5,379 nucleotides of DNA from Eubacterium sp. UBA3782 (GCA_002368795.1 DFFG01000067.1:1-5379); one strand, 5' to 3'; numbered from the stretch's first letter, positions 1-5,379 are shown. The notes: a model not told the origin generated them from the sequence alone. A program made the numbers and translations.

Positions 1-43
1 CTAAATATATAGTAGTAGTCTTCACAAAATAAAACTATAAGAA

Positions 44-64
44 AATAAGTAATAAGTAATAAGA
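44..64. repeat. Short AT-rich tandem repeat (7-bp unit, three copies)
   Basis: The unit AATAAGT occurs at 44-50 and 51-57, followed by a third copy (58-64) that differs only in its last base. It lies just before the terminator hairpin in AT-rich DNA with no recognisable gene. It is probably a slippage product in the 3' flank of the gene to the left. No function is implied. Confidence 0.6.
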
Positions 65-71
65 AAGAATT

Positions 72-109
72 CCCGCCGCCGGCTGTTTTGCCGGCGGCGG
101 GGTTTTTTT
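72..109 (+). terminator. Strong rho-independent terminator
   Basis: A perfect 12-bp GC-rich stem pairs CCCGCCGCCGGC (72-83) with 90-101 around a 6-base TGTTTT loop. A G and seven Ts (103-109) follow. The T tract is on the plus strand, so it should end a rightward transcript entering from outside the window. Read from the minus strand, the sequence after the stem is only moderately T-rich. It could also stop leftward transcripts from the permease at 205-1067, but less efficiently. Confidence 0.93.
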
Positions 110-124
110 CAGGTATTATTCGGT

Positions 125-202
125 TTAGATGCTGTTCGCTGCTTCATAGCCTTCCCAGACAGCCGATCTTGTAAGGGGTGTCCAGCAAGGAATAGCTGAT
201 GC
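125..202 (-). pseudogene. Possible C-terminal remnant of an FAD/NAD(P)-linked oxidoreductase
   Basis: Just past the permease stop on the minus strand there is a short open stretch with no start codon. It reads TRSAVWEGYEAANSI and then stops at 125-127. The pattern (small residue)-A-V-W-(D/E)-x-Y-E-x-A-x-x-I resembles the last helix of pyridine nucleotide-disulphide oxidoreductase folds. In multidomain Old Yellow Enzyme/2-enoate reductase proteins this helix follows the GD...P FAD-binding motif, and that motif is missing here. The stretch is too short (about 26 codons, preceded by an in-frame stop) for firm assignment. It could be chance. The rest of 110-204 shows no other feature. Confidence 0.25.
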
Positions 203-204
203 AT

Positions 205-1067
205 TTATGCGTTATCTTTCGAGGAGAGCCAGGCACCGATCATCATCAGGAGAAGGGCAGCAAGAAACAGGCAGTCCGGGATCTCACGGAAGATCAGCAG
301 GGAGAGAAGCACGCCGATGAACGGGGCAAAGGCATAGTAGGCGCTGGTCCTGGCAGCACCGAGGATCCGTTGGGCATATACATAAAAGTAGATGCTGAGG
401 CCGTAGGCGATAAAGCCAAGCAGCAGAACGAGAGGAAGCGTCCAGGGATGGGTGATGCGTTCACCGCAGACAGGCCGATGACGACCGAACCTGTTCCGGA
501 AAAAACACCCTTGAGCATTACGATCTGCAGAGGATCCCTGGAGGACAGGGCCCGGGTGCAGTTGTTTTCGATACCCCAGCAGATGCAGGCAAGAAGGACA
601 AACAGAGAGCCTGTATTGAACTGGAGGCTTGAGATATCCTCAAAGGAGAGCAGGGCACAGGAGGCAGTCACAAAAAGGATGCCAAGCCAGAGCCTTTTTG
701 AGATCGCTTCCTTAAAAAATACCAGGGCGATGATGGCCGTTGCGACGATCTCGAAATTATTGAGCAGGGAAGCATTTGCCGCGCTGGTCATGGTAAGACC
801 GAAAAGAAGGCATATGGGGGCGGCAATGTCGAGAACGATCATTGCGATCGTGTAGGGAAGCTCCTGCCGGGTCAGACTGGATTCGGCTTCGGTTTTTCCT
901 CTGAGCTTCCGGATGAAGACCAGCAGGATCATGCCGAGGCCTGCTCCAACGTAAAGAAAGCCTGCCATCAGGGTGGAAGGCATATACTTTAGAAGAATTT
1001 TGGAAAAGGGTGAGTTGAGGGCATACAGTGCAGCGGCCAGGATGGCCAGAAAGATGCCGTGATTCAT
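205..1067 (-). pseudogene. EamA/DMT-superfamily permease, broken by a one-base frameshift
   Basis: This was an inner-membrane transporter of the drug/metabolite transporter superfamily (two EamA repeats, about 10 TM helices); the substrate is unknown. The start chosen (ATG 1065-1067) gives MNHGIFLAILAAALYALNSP, a typical EamA first helix. The N-terminal repeat ends around residue 140 and includes the family-like LTMTSAANASLLNNFEIVATA stretch in two parts (residues 91-111). The original frame runs to about residue 201 and then becomes non-membrane sequence ending at 294. The other frame carries a perfect second EamA half, including LGFIAYGLSIYFYVYAQR and GAARTSAYYAFAPFIGVLLS, and stops at 205-207. 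One extra base at the CC of 464-465 restores a 287-residue protein reading SAGERITHPW across the join, a normal family length. Either a real recent mutation or a sequencing deletion in a G run is possible. No good Shine-Dalgarno precedes the start. It is divergent from, and probably controlled by, the TetR regulator. Confidence 0.88.
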
Positions 1068-1097
1068 ATTGGCTTTCAATGAAAAACTCCGAACAAA

Positions 1098-1115
1098 ATA
1101 TTTGATACCGAACAA
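1098..1115. promoter_or_regulatory. Putative TetR-family operator, copy A (degenerate palindrome)
   Basis: GATACCGAACAA (1104-1115) is identical to 1181-1192. Over 18 bases this copy matches the perfect palindrome at 1175-1192 at 15 positions. It overlaps the -35 and spacer of the regulator promoter (TTGATA 1102-1107). On the minus strand it lies just downstream of the proposed permease start site. Occupancy could therefore block both promoters. A further half site, CCGAACAA, lies at 1089-1096. The function is inferred from position and repetition. Confidence 0.6.
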
Positions 1116-1130
1116 TGTGTTTGATATAAT
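1102..1130 (+). promoter_or_regulatory. Promoter of the TetR-family regulator
   Basis: A -35 TTGATA (1102-1107), a 17-base spacer and a consensus -10 TATAAT (1125-1130) preceded by an extended TGA give a near-ideal sigma-A promoter. Transcription would start near 1137. The predicted 5' leader of about 85 bases contains the palindromic operator at 1175-1192. The operator-like copy A overlaps the -35, which points to autoregulation. Confidence 0.8.
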
Positions 1131-1157
1131 CTTAGACATCTGAAGGTAAGAGAACAA
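1129..1157 (-). promoter_or_regulatory. Candidate divergent promoter of the EamA permease
   Basis: On the minus strand a -35 TTGTTC (1152-1157) lies 17 bases from a -10 TAAGAT (1129-1134). The -10 overlaps the regulator's own -10 on the other strand. Both hexamers depart from consensus, so the promoter should be weaker than its divergent partner. The overlap makes joint repression easy. Other hexamer pairs in this AT-rich gap cannot be excluded. Confidence 0.42.
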
Positions 1158-1174
1158 TAACCAGATGAAGACAA

Positions 1175-1192
1175 TTGTTCGATACCGAACAA
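1175..1192. promoter_or_regulatory. Putative TetR-family operator, copy B (perfect palindrome)
   Basis: TTGTTCG (1175-1181) and CGAACAA (1186-1192) form perfect 7-bp inverted arms around a 4-base centre, a normal size for a TetR-family dimer site. It lies in the leader of the regulator, 17 bases before its Shine-Dalgarno. Binding here would act as a roadblock or add to binding at copy A, about 77 bp away centre to centre. The role is inferred; the palindrome is directly visible. Confidence 0.72.
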
Positions 1193-1221
1193 AACAGGCG
1201 ATTTGTCCGGAGGTATGGAGA

Positions 1222-1773
1222 ATGGACCGCAGACAGCAGAAGACAAGAGCAGCGATCTTTCAGGCATTTAACCGGCTGCTGGAGAAGAAGCATTTCAACA
1301 GCATCACCGTACAGGAGATCCTGGATGAGGCGAATATCGGGAGAAGCACTTTTTATGCACATTTTGAGACAAAGGATGCCCTGCTGAAAGAGATGTGCAC
1401 GGACATCTTCGACCATATTTTTTCCCATGAGCTGCATTCCGAGACATCCCATGACTTTTCCCTGGCCGATCATGGTCTGCGGGATAAGATCACGCATCTG
1501 CTGTATCATCTGAAGGATAACCGGGAGAATGTACTGGGTATTCTGTCGGGAGAGAGCGGGGAACTGTTCATGCGGTATTTCAAGGAATATCTGGGGACGC
1601 TTTTCGAGCAGTATCCGGGAAGCATCCGCCAGGATGTGCCAAAGGAATTCGCGCTGAATCACCGGGTCGGCAGCCTTGGGGAAGCCGTCAGATGGTGGAT
1701 CGGAACAAGGATGGAGCTCCCGCCGGAAACGGTGGCCGGATATTATCTGAAGATGATCGGATACACCGACTGA
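1222..1773 (+). CDS. TetR/AcrR-family transcriptional regulator
   Basis: This is a 183-residue cytoplasmic DNA-binding repressor. The N-terminal HTH is clear: residues 4-50 contain RAAIFQAFNRLLEKKHFNSI, then TVQEILDEANIGRSTFYAHF, with the usual TFYxHFxxKDxLL ending. The remaining 130 residues are a helical ligand/dimer domain of the TetR_C_7 (DhaS-like) kind, with the EAVRWWIGTRMELPPE segment near residues 154-169. The start at 1222 was chosen over the longer one at 1165. GGAGG (1209-1213) lies 8 bases upstream, and the extra 19 residues would be unlike the family. It is divergent from the broken EamA permease, and operator-like repeats lie in the gap and in its own leader. Autorepression plus control of the permease is the likely role. 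The ligand cannot be read from sequence. Because its likely target is damaged, it may be an orphan regulator. Confidence 0.93.
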   Translation: MDRRQQKTRAAIFQAFNRLLEKKHFNSITVQEILDEANIGRSTFYAHFETKDALLKEMCTDIFDHIFSHELHSETSHDFSLADHGLRDKITHLLYHLKDNRENVLGILSGESGELFMRYFKEYLGTLFEQYPGSIRQDVPKEFALNHRVGSLGEAVRWWIGTRMELPPETVAGYYLKMIGYTD

Positions 1774-1794
1774 CGGCATTCGGTAAGAATGGTA

Positions 1795-2058
1795 TCAGAG
1801 ATTTTCCGTAAGGCGCCTGATCGCAGCCGTAAAATCTGCATAGGAGAAGCTTTGCAATAAAAGCGCCTTGTCCCTGTGCTGCACCAGATATGTTGGCAGG
1901 GAATGGATCCCCAGGCGGCGGGCAAACGCCAGATCCTCCTTGAGGGCGGCTTCTGCGCTGCCGTCCGGTTTTGCAAGTCCTTCCCAGGTAGCAGAACGGA
2001 CAAGACGGTTTTTCATTTCGAGATGGTTTATTTTTACGGATTCGAATACCTTTTTCAC
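1795..2058 (-). pseudogene. Chimeric remnant: Old Yellow Enzyme N-terminus fused to DsbA-like C-terminus
   Basis: This 87-codon ORF starts with GTG (2056-2058), 9 bases after AAGGAG. Residues 1-34 (MKKVFESVKINHLEMKNRLV, then RSATWEGLAKPDG) are the usual opening of NADH:flavin oxidoreductases of the Old Yellow Enzyme family, whose full length is well over 300 residues. From about residue 36 the sequence changes to AALKEDLAFARRLGIHSLPT, then YLVQHRDKALLLQSFSYADF. That looks like the last third of a DsbA/FrnE-type thioredoxin-fold protein, with the cis-proline loop at SLPTY. The FMN barrel and the CxxC active site are both missing. An in-frame deletion joining two same-strand neighbours would explain it; the junction is near 1945-1960. 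The promoter and start are intact, so a short product may still be made. It converges with the TetR gene, with 21 bases between stops and no visible terminator. Confidence 0.72.
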
Positions 2059-2092
2059 AGCATGATTCTCCTTTACAGATTCGGTGTGTTTC

Positions 2093-2120
2093 ATTATAAT
2101 CTGACACGAAGAATTCACAA
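2093..2120 (-). promoter_or_regulatory. Promoter of the chimeric remnant (former oxidoreductase promoter)
   Basis: The minus strand has a -35 TTGTGA (2115-2120), a 16-base spacer and a consensus -10 TATAAT (2093-2098). Transcription would start about 27 bases before the GTG, with AAGGAG between. The signal remains good although the gene it served is truncated. Confidence 0.65.
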
Positions 2121-2141
2121 GAAGGCAGATTATTCTTTGCC

Positions 2142-2158
2142 ACTATAAAAAGTATAGT
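2142..2158. promoter_or_regulatory. Small inverted repeat upstream of the MFS gene
   Basis: ACTATA (2142-2147) and TATAGT (2153-2158) are perfect inverted arms around AAAAG, between the divergent remnant and the MFS start. The right arm can serve as a -10 (TATAGT) with a poor -35 (TTATTC, 2130-2135, spacer 17). The site could thus be promoter, operator or both. In AT-rich DNA a 6-bp repeat can also arise by chance. Confidence 0.35.
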
Positions 2159-2199
2159 AATGGATAACAAAACGGAGGATCGGAGAATACTAAAAAGAG

Positions 2200-3387
2200 A
2201 TGAACAAAGAAACGAGACCGGATCGCTACAGGAGAACAAAGCTTGCCTGCTATCTTGGCTTTATCACCCAGGCGATCGCGGCGAATTTTGCGCCGCTGCT
2301 TTTCCTGACATTCTACCGGACATACGGGATAACCTACGCAGATCTGGCGATGATCCCTCTGACATTTTTCTTCACACAGCTGCTCGTGGATTTCCTGAGC
2401 ACCGGATTTGTGGACCGGATCGGGTACAGGACGTGCATGATCGTTGCCCAGATCACCTCCGGGGCCGGACTTATCATGCTTGCTTTTGTTCCGGATCTCT
2501 GTCCGGATCCCTTCCCAGGCATTCTGCTCTGCGTGATCGTCTACGCGGTCGGAAGCGGTTTGATCGAGGTGCTCTGCAGCCCGATCATCGAAGCCTGTCC
2601 CTTTGAGAACAAGGCGGCGATGATGAGCTTCCTGCATTCTTTTTACTGCTGGGGAGCGGCGGGTGCGATTCTGCTGTCGACGGCATTTTTTGCCTTGTTC
2701 GGGACGGAGCACTGGCGCATTCTGGCATGCCTGTGGGCGGTCATTCCGCTGGCCAACGTATTCAACTTCGCAGTGTGCCCGATCGAGCCGGTGGTTGCGG
2801 AGGGAGAGAGCATGACGGTCGGCCAGCTGCTGCATAACCGGATCTTCTGGCTGTTCATTGTGCTGATGATCTGCTCCGGCGCGTCAGAGCTGTCCATGGC
2901 GCAGTGGGCATCGGCATTTGCGGAATCGTCCCTTGGCGTTTCAAAAACGGCAGGTGACCTGCTCGGCGCCTGCGGCTTTGCCGTGTTTATGGGTTTTAGC
3001 CGGCTGCTTTACGGACGTTTTGGAGAAAAGAGAGACCTTTCAGGTTTTATGATCGCTTCCGGACTGCTGTGTCTTTGCAGTTATCTTCTGGCGGCCTTTG
3101 CTCCCTGGCCGGCAGCAGGCCTGATCGGGTGCATGCTGTGCGGCTTTTCTGTGGGGATTATGTGGCCCGGATCGATCAGCATCTCGTCGGCCAGACTGCC
3201 GAAAGGCGGGACGGCGCTATTTGCGCTCCTTGCACTGGCCGGCGATCTGGGCGGTGCGGCCGGTCCTGCCATCGTCGGAAATGTTTCCCAGATCATGGGA
3301 GAGAGCATCAAGGCGGGGATCCTGGCAGGGATCGGTTTCCCGATCCTGCTGGTCATCGTTGTTTTTGCGCTCAGAAAGAGGGTATGA
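2200..3387 (+). CDS. Major facilitator superfamily permease (12 TM)
   Basis: This is a complete 395-residue inner-membrane secondary transporter. Hydrophobic segments lie near residues 16-38, 49-68, 79-97, 107-130, 142-165, 171-190, 214-232, 250-270, 281-301, 306-327, 337-360 and 370-391, with a hydrophilic central loop around 195-213. Motif A-like loops appear in both halves: STGFVDRIGYRT (residues 67-78) and RLLYGRFGEKRD (268-279). LIEVLCSPIIEACPFENKAA at 121-140 and the HSFYCWG in TM5 recall the FucP-like branch common in clostridia, but the substrate cannot be assigned. The ATG at 2200 is the only start before an in-frame stop at 2191. Its Shine-Dalgarno is poor: GGAG lies 14 bases upstream and only AAGAG is adjacent. 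It is divergent from the oxidoreductase remnant. No strong terminator follows. Confidence 0.9.
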   Translation: MNKETRPDRYRRTKLACYLGFITQAIAANFAPLLFLTFYRTYGITYADLAMIPLTFFFTQLLVDFLSTGFVDRIGYRTCMIVAQITSGAGLIMLAFVPDLCPDPFPGILLCVIVYAVGSGLIEVLCSPIIEACPFENKAAMMSFLHSFYCWGAAGAILLSTAFFALFGTEHWRILACLWAVIPLANVFNFAVCPIEPVVAEGESMTVGQLLHNRIFWLFIVLMICSGASELSMAQWASAFAESSLGVSKTAGDLLGACGFAVFMGFSRLLYGRFGEKRDLSGFMIASGLLCLCSYLLAAFAPWPAAGLIGCMLCGFSVGIMWPGSISISSARLPKGGTALFALLALAGDLGGAAGPAIVGNVSQIMGESIKAGILAGIGFPILLVIVVFALRKRV

Positions 3388-3468
3388 TCTTCTGACCCGG
3401 CGCATGGTGAGGTTTTTATGACAGCCGGCAGATGGAGATAAAAAGATAGAAAACGAAAAAAGAAGCGG

Positions 3469-3497
3469 TTTTCATTTTTCGGGTTCTGTGCTATACT
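3469..3497 (+). promoter_or_regulatory. Promoter of the Dabb-domain gene
   Basis: A -35 TTTTCA (3469-3474), a 17-base spacer and an extended -10 TGCTATACT (hexamer 3492-3497) lie about 68 bases before the Dabb start. The Dabb gene can thus be expressed independently of the MFS gene, which ends 177 bases before the Dabb start codon. Confidence 0.65.
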
Positions 3498-3564
3498 GTG
3501 CGGGATCTGATAACCTTAAGAGCAGCTTTTCCGCCGACAGGCTGCGGATATGGAGCAGGAGAGA

Positions 3565-3849
3565 ATGAAGCATTACATTATTGCAAAATGGAATGAGGGC
3601 GTGGACAGGCAGGCGGTTCTGGCACCGGTAAAGGAGATCTTTGACCGGACGCTGGAGATCCCGGGCATCCATGGCGTGAACGTGATCCCCTGCTGCATCG
3701 ACCGGCCGAACCGCTATGATATCATGATCGAGATCGACATGGATCCGGAAGCACTGCCGGCATACGATGCCAGCGCGCCACATAAAGAGTGGAAGGCCCG
3801 GTATGGCGAGCATATCGCCGCAAAGACAATCTTTGACCGCGCGGATTAA
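3565..3849 (+). CDS. Dabb-domain (stress-responsive alpha/beta barrel) protein
   Basis: This is a 94-residue cytoplasmic protein filling one Dabb/ferredoxin-like fold. Family-like features are the opening strand MKHYIIAKWNEGVD, the helix PVKEIFDRTLEIPGIHGVNV (residues 21-40), the central strand RYDIMIEIDMD (50-60), and LPAYDAS..HKEW (64-76), where a helix begins. Dabb proteins usually act as dimers. Some are small catalytic or ligand-binding proteins, others are linked to stress, and no substrate can be read here. The internal start at 3565 was preferred over ATG 3550. It has GGAG 9 bases upstream (3552-3555) and begins right at the first strand. It has its own promoter and lies 84 bases before the scaffold gene, so it may be co-transcribed with that operon. 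Confidence 0.88.
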   Translation: MKHYIIAKWNEGVDRQAVLAPVKEIFDRTLEIPGIHGVNVIPCCIDRPNRYDIMIEIDMDPEALPAYDASAPHKEWKARYGEHIAAKTIFDRAD

Positions 3850-3866
3850 AAACTGGTGGCGGTTTT
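3849..3866 (+). terminator. Weak hairpin after the Dabb gene, possible attenuating terminator
   Basis: AAAACTG (3849-3855) pairs with CGGTTTT (3860-3866), with one G-T wobble, around a GTGG loop. It begins at the Dabb stop codon. The T run is inside the stem and no further U tract follows, so termination would be partial at best. Confidence 0.3.
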
Positions 3867-3876
3867 CTGCACTTAG

Positions 3877-3885
3877 TGTTAAAAT
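3877..3885 (+). promoter_or_regulatory. Candidate extended -10 upstream of the scaffold operon
   Basis: TGTTAAAAT (3877-3885) reads as an extended -10 with hexamer TAAAAT, placed about 49 bases before the scaffold ATG. The -35 position has only TGGCGG (3857-3862), so the assignment is uncertain. TATTAT at 3894-3899 is an alternative -10 with an equally poor -35. Confidence 0.33.
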
Positions 3886-3933
3886 CAGTAAGGTATTATT
3901 TCCTTGTTTAATTTACCATATGAGGAGGACAGT

Positions 3934-4626
3934 ATGATCTATTCGACAGAAGTCAAGAACATGTGCCCTGTGGCGCAGGGGGTCCATCACGGTGCGGCAC
4001 CCATCCCGGAAGAGGCCAGATGGGTCAAGGCAAAAAAGGTTGAGGATATTTCCGGCTATACACACGGCATTGGCTGGTGTGCCCCGCAGCAGGGCTGCTG
4101 CAAACTTTCCCTGAATGTAAAGGATGGCGTAATTCAGGAGGCACTCGTTGAGACACTTGGATGCTCCGGTATGACCCATTCCGCAGCTATGGCAGCGGAG
4201 ATCCTGCCCGGACTGACCATTCTTGAAGCACTGAACACTGACCTCGTCTGTGATGCAATCAATACTGCTATGAGAGAGCTGTTCCTGCAGATCGTTTACG
4301 GCAGATCCCAGAGTGCATTCTCTGAGGACGGCCTGCAGATCGGCGCCGGCCTTGAGGACCTAGGAAAAGGTACCCGCTCCATGATCGGCACGACCTACGG
4401 TACGGTCGCAAAGGGACCCCGTTATCTGGAACTGACCGATGGCTATATCACCAAGCTCGCGCTCGATGAGAACGATGAGATCATTGGCTATGAGTATGTC
4501 AACTTCGGCAAGATGATGGACTTCATCAAGAACGGCGATGACGCCCAGAAGGCTCTGGAGAAGGCAAGCGGCAAATACGGTAGAGTAGCGGATGCTGTCC
4601 GCTTGATCGATCCCAGACACGAGTAA
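3934..4626 (+). CDS. IscU/NifU-like iron-sulfur cluster assembly scaffold protein
   Basis: This is a 230-residue cytoplasmic protein. The middle part (about residues 45-125) resembles an IscU/NifU N-terminal scaffold fold, with candidate cluster-binding cysteines at C49, C55/C56 (GWCAPQQGCC), C77 (LGCSGMTHSAAMAAEIL) and C106 (DLVCDAIN). Here GC.GMTHSA.MA.E takes the place of the usual GC.A..AS motif, so it is a divergent branch. The N-terminal 45 residues and the C-terminal 80 (GTTYGTVAKGPRYLELTDGY, later VNFGKMMDFI and GRVADAVRLIDPR) are extra to the basic scaffold. The start at 3934 follows AGGAGG (3923-3928) by 5 bases and was preferred over TTG 3904, which has no such site. The GGGtGRT gene follows after 31 bases, so the two very likely form an operon. 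Actual cluster transfer is inferred from the fold family, not shown. Confidence 0.85.
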   Translation: MIYSTEVKNMCPVAQGVHHGAAPIPEEARWVKAKKVEDISGYTHGIGWCAPQQGCCKLSLNVKDGVIQEALVETLGCSGMTHSAAMAAEILPGLTILEALNTDLVCDAINTAMRELFLQIVYGRSQSAFSEDGLQIGAGLEDLGKGTRSMIGTTYGTVAKGPRYLELTDGYITKLALDENDEIIGYEYVNFGKMMDFIKNGDDAQKALEKASGKYGRVADAVRLIDPRHE

Positions 4627-4657
4627 AGAGTGAGAGGCTTTTCAAGGAGGAACAGTT

Positions 4658-5379
4658 ATGGCATTATTTGAATCATATGAGAGAAGAGAGCCGCAGATCC
4701 TTGCAGTTCTGAAGGAGTACGGTATCTCCTCCATCGAAGAGTGCAAGGAGATCACGGAGGCGGCCGGACTTGATGTATATCACCTGATCGAAGGCATCCA
4801 GCCGATCTGCTTTGAGAATGCAAAATGGGCTTACACCGTTGGTGCAGCCATCGCGATCAAGAAAAACTGCCGCCGCGCAGCAGATGCTGCCGCAGCTATC
4901 GGTATCGGCCTGCAGGCTTTCTGCATCCCCGGCTCCGTTGCTGACCGCCGTAAGGTTGGTCTTGGCCACGGCAACCTGGGCAAGATGCTTCTCGAGGAGG
5001 ACACCGAGTGCTTCGCATTCCTTGCCGGCCACGAGTCCTTTGCAGCAGCAGAGGGAGCAATCGGTATCGCTGAGAAGGCAAACAAGGTCCGGACAAAACC
5101 GCTTCGTGTTATCCTGAACGGTCTTGGAAAAGATGCTGCACAGATCATTTCCCGTATCAACGGATTTACCTATGTTGAGACAGAGTACGACTACTTCACC
5201 GGCGAGGTAAAGGAAGTCTTCCGCAAGTGCTACTCCAAGGATCCCGAGTCACCGCGCGCAAAGGTCAACTGCTATGGCGCAAATGACGTTCAGGAAGGTG
5301 TTGCCATCATGTGGAAGGAGAATGTAGATGTCTCCATCACCGGTAACTCCACCAACCCGACCAGATTCCAGCATCCGGT
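4658..5379 (+). CDS. GGGtGRT-family protein (5' part; runs off the right edge)
   Basis: The first 240 residues are open to the end of the window without a stop. They start with MALFESYERREPQILAVLKE at ATG 4658, with AAGGAGG (4644-4650) 7 bases upstream. I recognise the family from stretches such as NAKWAYTVGAAIAIKK (residues 54-69), AFCIPGSVADRRKVGLGHGN (87-106), FLAGHESFAAAEGAIGIAEK (121-140) and DVSITGNSTNPTRFQHP (224-240). The name-giving GGGtGRT glycine-rich motif should lie just past the edge, since the family is usually about 330 residues. Its biochemical role is unknown to me. The persistent pairing with an IscU/NifU-like scaffold suggests a metal-cluster, cofactor or redox role. Cysteines at 29, 51, 71, 89, 118, 191 and 205 are candidates for this. 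Codons such as GGT, CGT and ATC dominate, more so than in the transporter genes, which suggests high expression. Confidence 0.87.
   Translation, partial: MALFESYERREPQILAVLKEYGISSIEECKEITEAAGLDVYHLIEGIQPICFENAKWAYTVGAAIAIKKNCRRAADAAAAIGIGLQAFCIPGSVADRRKVGLGHGNLGKMLLEEDTECFAFLAGHESFAAAEGAIGIAEKANKVRTKPLRVILNGLGKDAAQIISRINGFTYVETEYDYFTGEVKEVFRKCYSKDPESPRAKVNCYGANDVQEGVAIMWKENVDVSITGNSTNPTRFQHP

Noticed and set aside
199..855. 218-codon plus-strand ORF opposite the permease
   Set aside because: It is antisense to clear EamA sequence, is rich in charged residues with no family-like pattern, and lacks a ribosome binding site.
1132..1779. 215-codon minus-strand ORF
   Set aside because: It is antisense to the TetR gene. 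The encoded sequence resembles no family, and the TetR frame has a clear HTH and ribosome binding site.
1774..1794. Terminator between the convergent TetR gene and chimera
   Set aside because: No convincing stem or T run lies in or beside this 21-base gap.
2143..2835. 230-codon minus-strand ORF opposite the MFS gene
   Set aside because: The product is highly charged and low in complexity, as expected for the complement of a membrane-protein gene. No start signal is seen.
3449..3479. Possible terminator after the MFS gene (GAAAAC paired with GTTTTC)
   Set aside because: The stem is only 6 AT-rich pairs with a 13-base loop, and an overlapping alternative pairing exists. It also overlaps the better supported Dabb promoter.
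4673..5032. 119-codon minus-strand ORF within the GGGtGRT gene
   Set aside because: It is the complement of a strongly recognisable coding frame.
1..5379. CRISPR array, tRNA or rRNA gene, insertion sequence, attachment site or riboswitch
   Set aside because: I saw no spaced direct repeats, cloverleaf-like sequence, transposase-like ORF, terminal inverted repeats or recognised riboswitch core on either strand.

Overview
The window looks like a stretch of Gram-positive, clostridial chromosome, most likely from a moderately GC-rich Lachnospiraceae-type gut anaerobe. The reasons are strong AGGAGG/GGAGG ribosome binding sites, clostridial-type -35/-10 promoters, and above all the pair at the right end: an IscU/NifU-like scaffold followed by a GGGtGRT-family protein, a pairing I associate with this group. 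Taxonomy is inferred from gene content and style only.

Layout, left to right. Bases 1-110 hold a short AT-rich tandem repeat and a strong rho-independent terminator for a rightward gene outside the window. Bases 125-204 may hold a decayed oxidoreductase tail on the minus strand (weak). A minus-strand EamA/DMT-type permease (205-1067) is broken by one frameshift, which a single added base at 464-465 would repair. It is divergent from a TetR-family regulator (1222-1773). The gap between them carries back-to-back promoters and two copies of a GATACCGAACAA operator-like element, one inside a perfect palindrome, so the regulator probably controls itself and the permease.

At 1795-2058 on the minus strand is a small chimeric remnant: the start of an Old Yellow Enzyme-type NADH:flavin oxidoreductase joined in frame to the tail of a DsbA-like thioredoxin-fold protein. 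It still has a good promoter, ribosome binding site and start codon. Divergent from it is an intact 12-TM MFS permease (2200-3387). Next come a Dabb-domain small protein with its own promoter (3565-3849) and the conserved pair: Fe-S scaffold-like protein (3934-4626) and GGGtGRT protein (4658 to beyond the right edge).

The left two thirds is therefore an accessory transport/detoxification patch with two damaged genes. The right third is a compact operon that looks highly expressed. The GGGtGRT/scaffold pair is the least understood system here; the operator set and the chimeric ORF are the most concrete local observations.
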